Below the pieces are notes generated by a model. It ran no database searches and was not told where the DNA came from. It was given only the letters and a program-made list of their open reading frames with translations. Made by a program: the position numbers and the translations under genes. Below are positions 1 through 11,904 of a DNA stretch of 64,000 nt, in pieces. The stretch spans positions 68,035,677-68,099,676 of the forward strand of contig CM051455.1 in NCBI GenBank assembly GCA_028274465.1, in the 5' to 3' direction. Position 1 is the first letter of the stretch; each line of letters opens with the position of its first letter. Origin of the DNA: Plantago ovata (Eukaryota; Streptophyta; Magnoliopsida; Lamiales; Plantaginaceae).

Positions 1-8
1 ATTACGTT

Positions 9-870
9 TCTTCCCCTACTAGTTCAACAATTACATCTAGCCCCATTTTATCCAAAAATGTTGACCAACTTACAAATCTTATCTCCCCAAACATGCTCTT
101 ACCAATATTTTTATTTTTTCATTTATCTTTTCCTTTTTCTTTTTTCAATATTTTCTTTTCCTCTTTCTTTTTTTTTTCATTAATCATCTTCTTCTTCAAG
201 CTCTAAACTTCGATACCGGAATTTTTCCGGTACCGGAGTTGTAAATAGATCCGGTCGGAGCTAATTACAGCATCAATCGGGGCTAGCTCCGGTCGGAGCT
301 AATTACAGCTCCGATCGGAGCTGTAAAATAGCTCCGATCGAAGCTATTTAAATAGCTCCGATCGGAGCTAACAGCCCCAATCGGAGCTGTACCGGAGCTA
401 TTTACAGCTCCGATTGGGGCTGTAAATAGCTCCGGTCGGAGCTATTTAAAGCTCCGACCAGAGCTGCCAGCTCCGGTCGGAGGTCCGATCGGATCTCCGA
501 TCGCCTTTTTTTTATTTAATTTTAAATTATTTTTTGGAATTTTTATTATTATTTATTTATTTATTTTAATATTATGGGGTTGATATTGAGATATAAAATG
601 TGTAGGGACTTGTTTACAAAAATATTTTGGATGATGTTGAAATTTTAAAAAATTATGTAGGTTAATTTTGTAAAATTAGAAATTTTGGAGTCAAATGTGC
701 AATAAAGGAAAGTTGATTGTGTTTGGGTGTTTCTGAAATCTGAATTTTAAATGAGTGCAAATTTGTCATTTCCAGGCCTTAATTCGCCGAAAGTCAAAGA
801 CGTGGGGCTGGATGTAATTGTTTTTCTCTAACGAGGGAAAATATGTTATTGTTGAACTAGCAGGGGAAGA
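9..870. mobile_element. Non-autonomous TIR element 1 (GGAGCT-array family)
   Basis: The two ends are imperfect inverted repeats. The left end reads tcttcccctactagttcaac and the reverse complement of the right end reads tcttcccctgctagttcaac; both then continue into a block containing 'attacatc(t/c)agcccca'. There is no coding capacity. The interior has an AT-rich stretch, a dense AGCTCC/GGAGCT array (about 240-505) and a T-rich stretch. Two further copies with the same layout lie at 38.05 and 39.92 kb. The right end abuts the copia LTR one base away, so a target duplication cannot be read. Superfamily is not clear from the ends; a MULE-type or foldback element is possible. Confidence 0.6.
240..505. 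repeat. Palindromic AGCTCCGATCGGAGCT array
   Basis: About 15 near-copies of the self-complementary unit agctccgatcggagct and variants (ggtcggagct, gattggggct) occur head-to-head and tail-to-tail. Many pairs can form hairpins. Similar arrays occur inside the related elements at 38.3 and 40.3-40.6 kb and nowhere else in the window. Confidence 0.85.
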
Positions 871-871
871 T

Positions 872-2918
872 TGATAGTGTATATGTCCTAGAGACAGTCC
901 TTATTAAGGGCATGGAGCCCTTATAGAGGGCATATATGTACTATTACACAGGTCAACGTAATATGATATATGTTTGTCGTTTTACTATTGAGTATCGCTT
1001 TCATATTTATATTACACCAGGCATGCAGCATGTCATATCTCTATTTCTGTTTGTATTGATATTAAACATGTCCCCTCGGATAGATGACCGATCACACAGA
1101 TAGTGGGAGCTATGTGAGTTATCATCTATCCCAAACTCTCCCTAGTCGAGGTTCATCTCGGATGTAGGGGTCTGAATGAAGCAGATGAGACTAGTATGCG
1201 TAGAGGTTATACTTGTTGGAGCAAGTGTGAGCCGATCCCACAGCCACAGAACGGATTGTTGGACAATCGAGAGACGTTCCCATAACTGCGCATAGTTGTT
1301 CGAAGAAGGATTATCGAACAATGGAAGTACCCACCGGACACTCCCATCGATGTATACTCTACACCGAAGTGTCTATGGGAACCGGTAAGTTGTCGAAGTG
1401 ATGTCAGTCGTCCTTAGGACTTACAGGACTTTATCATCACATTTGTTGCCCCATATCCTTGGTGGACCCGTCGATGTCAGCTCTGAATAAGCAGTTGACC
1501 TAAGACACGATCCAGAATCATGGCTACATACAAATGGGGATGATAAGTGATTTTGTGAAGGATTCATCTCTCACGTGTAGCACAGGAGAGCACTGCTCAT
1601 AGTCGTTCATAGTTGTGATTGGTAAAACCGCTGGCCAGCGTATCAATATTATTATGATGGTCATAATAGATATTGGATTCACCATGCAACTCACTGAAGA
1701 CGCCCGTGGATGTATTATCTAGATAGACACTTCATCGATCCTAGATACATTCGAGCAAGTCAGATGAAGGGACATTACCATCGCCGCGTTGAGCGCAACA
1801 GGCTTCGCAACGAAAGGGTTTGCTTTGAGAAACCTCTCAAACGTCCTCATGTATTAATATTGCAAATGGAACCGTCTAGGAATTCCATTTTGCCTAGTCT
1901 AGGACTTGCTTAATACAATGAGACCCTATGGGTCACACTATGTGGTGATTCAGCTTATCCGAATATCCTTGAAGATGGAATCGCAATTAATTTAGAATTA
2001 ATTGTGATTGATGGATTATAATTAATTTGGAATTAATTATAATATTTAGTGGCTCAATTGATGATTTGGAATTATTAATTGAATTGGCTAATTAATTGTA
2101 TTTTATGTAAATACAATATTAAAAATTATATTTTAGAAATATAATAGAGGTTTGATTTGAAAGGATATGTTAATTTAGAATTAACATATGCACATGGGCA
2201 AAATCTACTTGGAGTTTGAATTGCCTTAGAACTTCGGGACCCACCTATAACCCTTAGGACGCGCGCGCGCGCGCGAGATGGAGTAGGGGAAGGAGTTCGA
2301 CTCCTTCCTCTATTAGAAGTCTAAGGGATAAGTTAGATTTTCCTAATTGAGTTTTAATTTGATTGGGAATGAATCTAGACTTGAAATTGGTTTCCTAGTG
2401 CGATAAGAATTAGATTCTTATTCCTTTATGAAGTCTAAATGCTTATGCTTTAGGCTTCTATTGACTACTATATATAGTAGACTATTAGAGAGCTTTTGAC
2501 ATAGACTTTCACAGTCATTCTACCCAGTTTTCTTAGAGAAAATAAAAACTCTCCCCTCCTCTATAAGCCTATACGCGCGCCACCTCTGCCGGAGGAATCG
2601 CCGCCCCGTCTTCTTGGTCATACAAAGAATATCCTAGCATTCTTTCTGATAGGTTGTTCATCCGTGGATACCAAGGTTGAGGTTCTAGGAGCTGGAAACT
2701 AACTTTTATTGTCTTGCAGATATCTTCGACTTCGACGAAGGAGAAGATACGCCGGATTATTACGAAGACTTGGAAGCTGCTTTGGAAGTAAGGTTAGTCT
2801 TCTAATTGACGTGTTTAAATATATACGGCATATACATAATCAATTAACCTGTATGTTAAGAAATTTTTTGAAATTCCGCTGCGTACCCTAGGGGTAACTC
2901 TGACCGTATTTTCTTACA
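872..2918 (+). repeat. 5' LTR of the copia element
   Basis: The LTR is about 2.05 kb, long for copia. It contains a TATA-like tatatatag near 2470, a (gc)n tract near 2260-2276, and a short open frame at 1710-1913 that recurs in the 3' LTR; that frame resembles no known protein and is probably chance. The LTR ends in CA two bases before the tRNA-Met primer site. Confidence 0.9.
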
Positions 2919-2931
2919 GTGGTATCTGAGC
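2919..2931 (+). promoter_or_regulatory. Copia primer-binding site (tRNA-iMet type)
   Basis: The sequence tggtatctgagc, directly after the LTR, matches the usual plant copia primer site tggtatcagagc with one difference. It is the site where reverse transcription of this family starts. Confidence 0.85.
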
Positions 2932-4340
2932 GAGCTTAATTGATTACGCATATACGTATATATATTGTATGATTTTGTAGATATGTGGATGCAATTGATT
3001 CTATGATTAATTCGATTTTCAAAAGTTTTGTTTTTATATAAATTTAGAATTTATATTTTTCAAAAAAAATAAAAAAATTTAAAATATATATATTGATCGG
3101 GCCGCCTGCGTGCCGCAGGCACCCGCGCTTGCGGGCACAGGCGCCCGCGGCCGCAGGCACGGTAGGGGACGGGACTAGGTCCCTTCTCATATTTTAATAT
3201 ATATATATTTTTTCGGGTTGGACCCAAAATCGAATTTTTGAAAATTTTGAGGATTGAATTTTATATTTGAAATATAAATATTATTTAATTGTAATTGTTT
3301 TTAACTAGAGGGGTTAAATTTAATTAGTATAAAGTTAAAGGATTTATTTGTAATTTATCCATTTATTATTTATTGTAAATTAGTCCTTCTACTTTTGAAT
3401 TTTAGATTTAACACCTCTAAGGTTTCAAAAATTACAATTAAGTCCTTCGGATTTTGAAAATTGCTACTTGGTCAATAGAATTTTTGATTTTTCAATCTAG
3501 TCTAAATTTTCAATTATTTCATAGAGATTATAAGTATGGGATTATAATTTTCATAATGAAATTATGAAGTCATTTGGCATCCACATAGGCTACTACTTGT
3601 TTCATATGCTCGATATGCTATTGTTTGACAATGCATGTTTAAATACCAAGTATTTTACTTTCCGTTCGACCGCTATGCATGCGAGGGTAGGCGGTACCCA
3701 TTATGTGTTTGACCGCGTTCAGAACTAGAATGGATAGGCGACATCCATTACGTGTAGACCGCTCATGCATGATGGGTAGGCGGCGCCCTTATTTGTTTGT
3801 AGATGGCTGATAACAACCCTCAAGTGACAAGCCCCAACCAATATAAGTACAGAAATATATATATGTATGTATTTCTGAGATGATTTCCATAGGGTGCTTT
3901 AATTCTGAACTTTCATTGCGTTTTCTTGTATTGGCGACCTCGTCTTACATACTCGCAGTGATCGTCAGATTAGAGTAAGCCTATGGTCATGACTTATTGC
4001 ATATTGTATCTAGCGACCTCGATAGGTACAATATGTAGGGCATCGGGTTAAATTAGATTTAACAACCAAGAGTTGCGTGACGCAATTGGATAGTCCTACC
4101 GGTCATATTATGCTGTGCGACCAGCCCCCGTTGGAGTATAGCATAGTATGGATTTGGATCTTGGCCACTACGGTAACATGTTGGACATTACCCGTATGTT
4201 TGTTTTGGGGGCAAGCATATGTCAAAATAGTGGGAGCTAAACAGCTAAAGGACCTTGTTGTTTAGTTATGTTGACTGTGTATTTAGAAATAATATTTCAA
4301 TAGTTGATTTATTATTTTCGTTCTATATTATTTCTCCTGG
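2932..4340 (+). other. Non-coding leader of the copia element
   Basis: About 1.4 kb without a convincing reading frame separates the LTR from gag. It holds a GC-rich inverted-repeat island at about 3098-3170 built of gccgcaggcacc/gcgcccgcgg-type units, in very AT-rich surroundings. At 3660-3800 there are three loose copies of a 'gaccgc..atgcatg..gggtaggcgg' motif. A long structured leader is seen in some copia lineages; no packaging role is shown here. Confidence 0.6.
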
Positions 4341-4349
4341 AAAACCGAA

Positions 4350-7300
4350 ATGGCGAGTATCTCGCTCCGTGCTGTCTTAGAGAAGCAAATTTTGACCGGG
4401 CCAAACTTCCTAGATTGGATCAGGAATATATGTTTGGTGCTGAGGTACGAAAGGATTGAGTACGTCTTGGACGAGGCTAATCCCGTGTGTCCCGAGAATC
4501 AGACTGCCTATCAAGTTGCTGATTTGGAATCAAGCCAACAAGGCAAGGTCTGATAAGCATCATGAGGATGCTAGATCCGCGCAGTGTATTATGTTGGCGG
4601 CAATGAGCAATGAGCTGTAAAGGCAACATGAAAGAATGTTGCCGTATGAGATGCTGAAGCATCTTGAGTCGGTCTTAAGACGACAGCTAGAAGTGTTGAA
4701 TTTGATTTGATCAAAGAGATACACAGATGCAAGCTCAATGAAGGAGGGAACATGTCTGAACATGTTCTCAAGATGAGAATAAGATCATGGTGATCTTTGT
4801 CCTTCAATCATTGCCGTGTTCGTATTCGCAGTTCATCGTTAACCACCATGAATGCGAAGGACGTAACACTGCCCGAACTCCATAATCTGCTGAAGACATA
4901 TGATCAAACTCTTCCTAAGAAGGAAAAGTCGATCATGTTTGTTGGGCAACCGTCTGACCTAAACCCGAGAAACAAAGGTGCTAAGGGTAAGGGAAATTCG
5001 GGAGCCAAGGCTAACACTTCGAGTGATAGGCCTAAGCGTCTGAACTAGAAAAGGAAGTTCAAGAGGAGCGGAACGGTACGCACAGATGAATGTCTTTTCT
5101 GTAAGTAGAAAGGGCATTGGAAGAATGATTGTACTAAACTAAGGGCAGATCAAGCTAAGAAGCCACCGGCTTCTAGCTCAGGCATGTTTGTTATTGAAAT
5201 GAACATGACTACTTTTGACTCCAATGGTTGGGTATTAGATACAGCTTGGGGCTCGAACATTTGTAAAAATGTGTAGGGTCTAATTGAACACAAGATAGTC
5301 AAGCAAGGTGAAATCGACTTGCATGTTGGGAACAACAATCCAGTTGAAGCCAAACGCGTTGGACACTGCAAGATAGATTTACCATTAGCACTATTTTTGG
5401 AACTTGATAACGTTTATTTTGTTCCATCCATTGTCAGAAATATTATTTCCATTCCATTGTTGGACAATTTGGGTTTTTCCTAATACTTGTTATTTTTCAT
5501 TAAATGACCAGTATTATGGAAAAGCTCGCTTAGTGAATGGTTTATATATTTTGCAAAGTAGTCTACCTTTATTTCAAATACATAACAAACAACCGTCTTC
5601 AAGTAGGAAGAATAATCCATCTTATCTATGGCATTGTCGGCTAGGCCATATCAATGAAACACGGATTCAAAGCCTAAGGAAGTTGGACTACTTAGAACCA
5701 TTTGATTTTGAATCATATGGTACATGTGAATCATGTGTTAAGGGTAAGATGAAGAACAAACCTTTTGTTGGACAAGGTGTTCGTGCCACTCGCTGCTTAG
5801 AACTCATACATACCGATGTATGTGGACCTTTTAAAGTCCATGCGCGTGGGGGTTATCCTTACTTCGTTACCTTTACTGACGATTTCTCAAGGTATGGATA
5901 TATTTATCTTATGAAGAATAAATCCGAGACCTTTGGGAAATTCAAGGAGTTTAGGAATGAGGTCGAGAATGAATTGAACCTAAGGATAGTCACTCTTCGA
6001 TCAGATCGAGGAGGTGAATACCTTAGTGAAGAATTTATCGACTACTTGAAGGAAAATGGAATTCAATCACAATGGACCCCTCCGGGAACATCACAATTGA
6101 ATGGTGTGTCTGAGAGAAGGAATCGAACCCTGTTAGACATGGTGAGATCCATGATTGGATTCTCGACTCTTCCAAAACATCTATGGGGATATGCACTACA
6201 AACTGCAATCTACATTCTGAACCGTGTACCATCTAAATCAGTGGAGAAAACTCCTTATGAGTTATGGAAGGGAAAGAAGCCCTCACTGGGCTATCTTAGA
6301 CCTTGGGGTTGTCCTGCGATAGTCAAACTGATGCTCACTGATAAGTTAGATGCCAAGGGTGTCAAAGTATATTTCATAGGCTATCCTCGTTAGACGAGAG
6401 GCTATGAATTCTATCATGCAGAAGATCACAAGGTGATAGTATCTAGAAACGTCAAGTTTTTAGAAGCAGAATACCTCGAAGAAGAGAGGTTAGATGACAT
6501 GATAGAACTGTAAGAAATTCAAGACTTTGACACGCGCGAACATGAGTTCTTTAAATCTTCTGATTTGGACTCAAGTTCAGTGGGAGCTTTCGAAGCAGAC
6601 AAGGGTAATGATATGACACTTGCTAGGCATGTCATAGTCAGTGGGAGTCCTGTGATTAGATCAACAGTTGAAACCACACCAATAGAACCCGTTGTCAATC
6701 AAACTGTGCAACGAGTTGCACAAGAGCAGCCTCCCGCAAGGGAACAGGGTCACGTGGCGCGACCAGCTGCATCAGTACCCACTGATGACGTTCGTGTTAC
6801 ACGAAGCCAGAAAAGAAAAGCACCAGAATCAGTCGAGCTCCGTAGGTCGAAGAGGATCCTAAAAGGACCTCAGAAGCAAAGTCTTATGATAGAAGACATC
6901 AGTGAACTTGATGTCGGCTTATCAGATCGGGAAGATCCCGAGACCTACAAAGAGGCAATAATTGATATTGACTCAGACAAATGGCAAGAGGCCATGGAAT
7001 TGGAAATGGACTCCATGTACATGAACCAAGTTTGGAACTTGGTAGACTTGCCCCAAGGGGTTAGACCTATTGGGTGCAAATGGGTCTTTAAACGAAAGAC
7101 AGATGCCGATGGCAAGGTACAAACGCACAAGGCTAGACTTGTGGCGAAAGGCTACACGCAAAGGTATAGCATCGATTACGATGAAACCTTTTCACCGGTA
7201 GCAAAATTGAAGTCCATTCGAATTCTACTTGCGATAGCTGCCTACTATGATTATGATCTCTGGCAGATGGATGTAAAGACAGCCTTCCTCAATGGCAACC

Positions 7301-8515
7301 TTGAGAAAGAGGTCTATATGGTACAGCCGGAAGGTTTTATTAGTAAAACCAGGCCGACTGTGGTATGCAAATTACAAAGATCCATCTATAGGCTAAAGCA
7401 AGCGTCTAGGAGCTGGAATATCCGCTTCGATGAAGCTGTCAAATCGTTTGACTTCATCAGAAGCAAGGAAGATCACTGTGTCTACACTAGGCACAGCGAC
7501 AAGGGAGTCGTTTTCATGATCATCTATGTTGATGACATTTTAATCATGGGAAACAATGTCTCTATGCTAGAAGAGACTAAAGTTTGGTTATCAAGTACCT
7601 TCTCAATGAAGGACTTGGGTGAACATCCTAGGGATCAAGATCTATAGAGATAGATCCAAGAGGATGTTAGGATTGACACAGTCCACCTACATCAACAAAA
7701 TACTGAAGCGTTATAAGATGGACGACTCAAAGAGAGGCTTTCTCCCAGCTAGGCATGGGATTGTCTTATCAGTTAAGGATAGTCCTAAAACTGATGAAGA
7801 AAGAAAAGCAATGAGTCGTGTGCCCTATGCTTCGACAGTAGGGTCTATAATGTATGCAATGAATTGCACAAGGCCCGATATGGCATATGCGCTTAGTGTC
7901 ACTTGTTGACACCAACAGAATCCAGGAGTACCTCACTGGACTGCTGTAAAGAACATTCTTAAGTACCTTCGACGGACTAAGGAGATGTTCTTGGTGTTTG
8001 GTGGAGAACCAGAATTAAAGATGTCTGGTTATGTCGACGCTGGATTTGAATCAGATCCTGATGACTTTAAGTCACAAACAGGATACGTATTCAAATTGAA
8101 CGGAGGAGCTATCTGTTGGAAGAGTTCTAAGCAAGCCACGATTGCTGACTCATCCACAGAAGCCGAGTGCATTACTGAATCAGAAGCATCGTAAGAAGCT
8201 GTCTGGATTTCAGAGCTCTTGAAGGAATTGAGGGTTGTTCCTACTCCTAGTCCAATAACGATTTATTGGGAATATACGGGCGTCGTCGCTTAAGCTAAGG
8301 ATCCTAGATCTACAAACAAGAACAAACATGTACTTATAAAGTATCACATTATACGTAAGATTATTGATAGAGGAGAAGTTAGTATAGAACGTGTCTCTAC
8401 CACGGACAACGTGGCAGATCCTTTCACCAAGGTCTTATCAGTGGAAGTCCACTTAAGACATTATGCTAATCTGGGTATTAGGCATAAAGGTGACTGGCTC
8501 TTGTCCAAGTGGGAG
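4350..8515 (+). pseudogene. Copia gag-pol remnant
   Basis: In order: a gag start near 4350 (FLDWIRN, YVLDEANP); a CCHC-like knuckle near 5095; a protease region (WVLDTA-like, 5230); a pre-integrase HLGH-like WHCRLGHI at 5630; an integrase core with D..D35E signs (HTDVCGPF at 5810, LRSDRGGEY at 5995, [10 protein letters not shown] at 6100); reverse transcriptase 6950-7620 with YVDDILIMG near 7530; and RNase H 7985-8460 (DSSTEAEC). The coding frame is broken in several places, so the copy cannot supply its own proteins. Confidence 0.9.
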
Positions 8516-10470
8516 ATTGATAGTGTATATGTCCTAGAGACAGTCCTTATTAAGGGCATGGAGCCCTTATAGAGGGCATATATGTACTATTACACAGGTC
8601 AACGTAATATGATATATGTTTGTCGTTTTACTATTGAGTATCGCTTTCATATTTATATTACACCAGGCATGCATCATGTCATATCTCTATTTCTGTCTGT
8701 ATTGATATTAAACATGTCCCCTCGGATAGATGACCGATCACACAGATAGTGGGAGCTATGTGAGTTATCATCTATCCCAAACTCTCCCTAGTCGAGGTTC
8801 ATCTCTGATGTAGAGGTCTGAATGAACCAGATGAGACTAGTATGCGTGGAGGTTATACTTGTTGGAGCAAGTGTTAGCCGATCCCACGGCCACGGAACAG
8901 ATTGTTGGACAATCGAGAGACGTTCCCATAACTGCGCATAGTTGTTCGAAGAAGGATTATCGAACAATGGAAGTACCCATCGGACACTACTATCGATGCA
9001 TACTCTACACCGAAGTGTCTATGAGAACCGGTAAGTTATCGAAGTCATGCCAGTCGTCCTTTGGACTTACAGGACTTTATCATCACATTTGTTGCCCCAT
9101 ATCCTTGGTGGACCCGTCGATGTCAGCTCTGAATAAGCAGTTGACCTAAGACACGATCCAGGATTATGGCTACATACAAATGGGGATGATAAGTGATTCT
9201 GTGAAGGATTCATCTCTCACGTGTAGCACAGGAGAGCACTGCTCATAGTCGTTCATAGTTGTGATTGGTAAAACCGCTGGCCAGCGTATGAATATTATTA
9301 TGATGGTCATAATAGATATTGGATTCACCATGCAACTCACTGAAGACGCTCGTGGATGTATTATTGGGATAGACACTTCATCGATCCTAGATACATTCGA
9401 GCAAGTCAGATGAAGGGACATTACCATCGCCGCGTTGAGCGCAACAGGCTTCGCAACGAAAGGATTTGCTTTGAGAAACCTCTCAAACGTCCTCATGTAT
9501 TAATATTGCAAATGGAACCGTCTAGGAATACCATTTTGCCTAGTCTAGGACTTGCTTAATACAATGAGGCCCTATGGGTCACACTATGTGGTGATTCAGC
9601 TTATCCGAATATCTTTGAAGATGGAATCGCAATTAATTTGGAATTAATTGTGATTGATGGATTATAATTAATTTGGAATTAATTATAATATTTAGTGGCT
9701 CAATTGATGATTTTGAATTATTAATTGAATTGGCTAATTAATTGTATTTTATGTAAATACAATATTAAAGATTATATTTTAGAAATATAATAGAGGTTTG
9801 ATTTGAAAGGATATGTTAATTTAGAATTAACATATGCACATGGGCAAAATCTACTTGGAGTTTGAATTGCCTTAGAACTATAAGTGGGCCCCAAAATCGG
9901 GACCCACCTATCACCCTTAGGACGTGCGCGCGCGCGCGAGATGGAGTAGGGGAAGGAGTTCGACTCCTTCCTCTATTAGAAGTCTAAGGGATAAGTTAGA
10001 TTTTCCTGATTGAGTTTTAATTTGATTGGGAATGAATCTAGACTTGAAATTGGTTTCCTAGTGCGATAAGAATTAGATTCTTATTCCTTTATGAAGTCTA
10101 ATTGCTTATGTTTTAGGCTTCTATTGACTACTATATATAGTAAATTATTAGAGAGATTTTGACATAGACTTTCACAGTCATTCTACCCAGTTTTCTTAGA
10201 GAAAATAAAAACTCTCCCCTCCTCTATAAGCCTATACGCGCGCCACCTCTGCCGGAGGAATCGCCGCCCCGTCTTCTTGGTCACACAAAGAATATCCTAG
10301 CATTCTTTCTGATAAGCTGTTCATCCGCGGATACCAAGGTTGAGGTTCTAGGAGCTGGAAACTAACTTTTATTGTCTTGCAGATAATCAAAGTATTGCAG
10401 ATATCTTCGACTTCGACGAAGGAGAAGATACACCGGATTATTACGAAGACTTGGAAGCTGCTTTGGAAGT

Positions 10471-11770
10471 TGATGAACGTGTCAGATTCAATCAAATAAA
10501 TTTGTAATTAGCCAAAGGCAATCCACAACTACAACGAAAACCGTAGTGTAGCAGTAGAATGACTCGAGTGTCGTTCTCTCAGGACTATAACTAGCTTTAT
10601 CTATTTAACAAGAGAATATAAACAGCAAACAGATAGCAAAGGGGGTTTTCAAACAGATAATGGAGATTGGTGATAGTATGATCCTTCAAAGCATAACGGG
10701 TCGATAATCATGCATAAATTCCTCGGTCTTGCATAGAGATCTTTGAATCAATCTAGTGTCCTGTTGCAATTATTAAGCACTACGAAGATAATTGGTCTGA
10801 CAAGTCAATCACTAATGTCCTAATGTGTTCCGTAATTATTCAACACTACGAAGATAAACTCGCGTCCAGCTCGACAAGTATCCAATTGTGCATAATAATT
10901 AATACAACATACGAGAATTTAGGTTGTGCCTGATCAACGAAATAAAGCAATGACACGGAGTATAATGCGCGATATAGCCATTAGCATGATTATCTTCCCT
11001 TCGCTAAGAATTCACATACTACCACCAACGATAAGTTTAGTTACTCATAATAAGCATGCAATCAACAGAAATCATAGAAGAAAACATGTTGAAAGATAAA
11101 TAAGAATAAGTAGATTAAACTGTAAGATACAAAGTTACCGAAGGTTGTCAATCTCCAAAGAATTGCGATCCTACAAGCTCCAATCCGCTATGAAAAAGTG
11201 TCCCCTAAGCTACGAACTCCCAGGACAGACCCTGGGAAGTTCCTACCTAAAACTACAGAGAGAGGTGAGAAAGTAGGATTGGAAAAGTATGATTTTCGGA
11301 GAAAACTGAGCAACTATATATAGGCCTCGAATTACTGTGGGGCGGTTCGCCCCACACACCCGGCGGTTCGCCCGGTGTGGGGCGGTTCGCCCCACCTCTA
11401 CGGCGGTTCGCCCCGGAGAGAAATTCACGGAATTCCGCGTTTCCGACGCGTTTTTGGATTTCTTCCCCTTTTCGGACTCGGTTTCTGTCTTCTAGTAGCC
11501 CTCTAACCTCCAGATTCGTCCCCTAGACTCCAAATCCTATCCGGAAACCTTCAGATACTCCAAATAGGCTTCTGGAATACCAATTCCTTGTCAACTTCAA
11601 TATATTTGCCCGAAAATTCTCGAATTTCAACCAAAACCTGTAAAATAAAATCTAAAGGGAAACGTGACACTATTCTAATAAAATGTACTAAAATATAGCT
11701 AAATTAACATTGAGGATAGCTAAAATAGGTGAAAAAGACTCAAATGAAAGTGTAAAATACACATTCATCA
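10471..11770 (+). mobile_element. Solo LTR-like insertion in the copia 3' LTR
   Basis: The 1300-bp segment starts TGATGAACGTGT and ends ACATTCATCA, so it has TG...CA ends with a short inverted repeat (TGATGAAyGTGT). It is flanked by a perfect 5-bp duplication, gaagt (10466-10470 and 11771-11775). It encodes nothing recognisable and has a TATA-like ctatatatagg near 11311. This is the signature of an unrelated LTR retrotransposon reduced to one LTR, or a very short TRIM-like element. The uninterrupted 5' LTR proves the insertion is younger than the copia element. Confidence 0.8.
11337..11420. repeat. GGCGGTTCGCCCC repeat cluster
   Basis: Four copies of 'ggcggttcgcccc', two set as 'gtggggcggttcgccccac' palindromes, lie just after the TATA-like box of the solo LTR. 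They could fold into stem-loops in the transcript leader. Confidence 0.8.
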
Positions 11771-11904
11771 GAAGTAAGGTTAGTCTTCTAATTGACGTGT
11801 TTAAATATATACGACATATACATAATCAATTAACTTGTATGTTAAGAAATTTTTTGAAATTCCGCTGCGTACCCTAGGGGTAACTCTGACCGTATTTTCT
11901 TACA

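Larger units (their letters stand above)
872..11904 (+). mobile_element. Ty1/copia LTR retrotransposon (broken, with nested insertion)
   Basis: The element is bounded by two long LTRs of the same sequence that begin TGATAGTG and end TTCTTACA. A primer-binding site complementary to initiator tRNA-Met (tggtatctgagc) follows the 5' LTR, and a purine-rich tract precedes the 3' LTR. The interior carries gag, protease, integrase, reverse transcriptase and RNase H in copia order. The coding region is broken in several places. The LTRs remain very similar outside the nested insertion, so the element is fairly young. The bases flanking the two LTRs (aagat and taaca) do not match, so the usual 5-bp target duplication is missing. 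Confidence 0.93.
8518..11904 (+). repeat. 3' LTR of the copia element, split by an insertion
   Basis: This is nearly the same sequence as the 5' LTR, interrupted by a 1.3 kb insertion at 10471-11770. Apart from that, the two LTRs differ by scattered substitutions, an ~18-bp tandem duplication beside the 'attgcagata' motif near 10380, and a short segment near 9890 that the 5' LTR lacks. Confidence 0.9.

Noticed and set aside
1710-1913. 67-codon frame in the copia LTR, repeated at 9356-9559
   Set aside because: Both copies exist because LTRs are duplicated at insertion; the translation resembles no protein.
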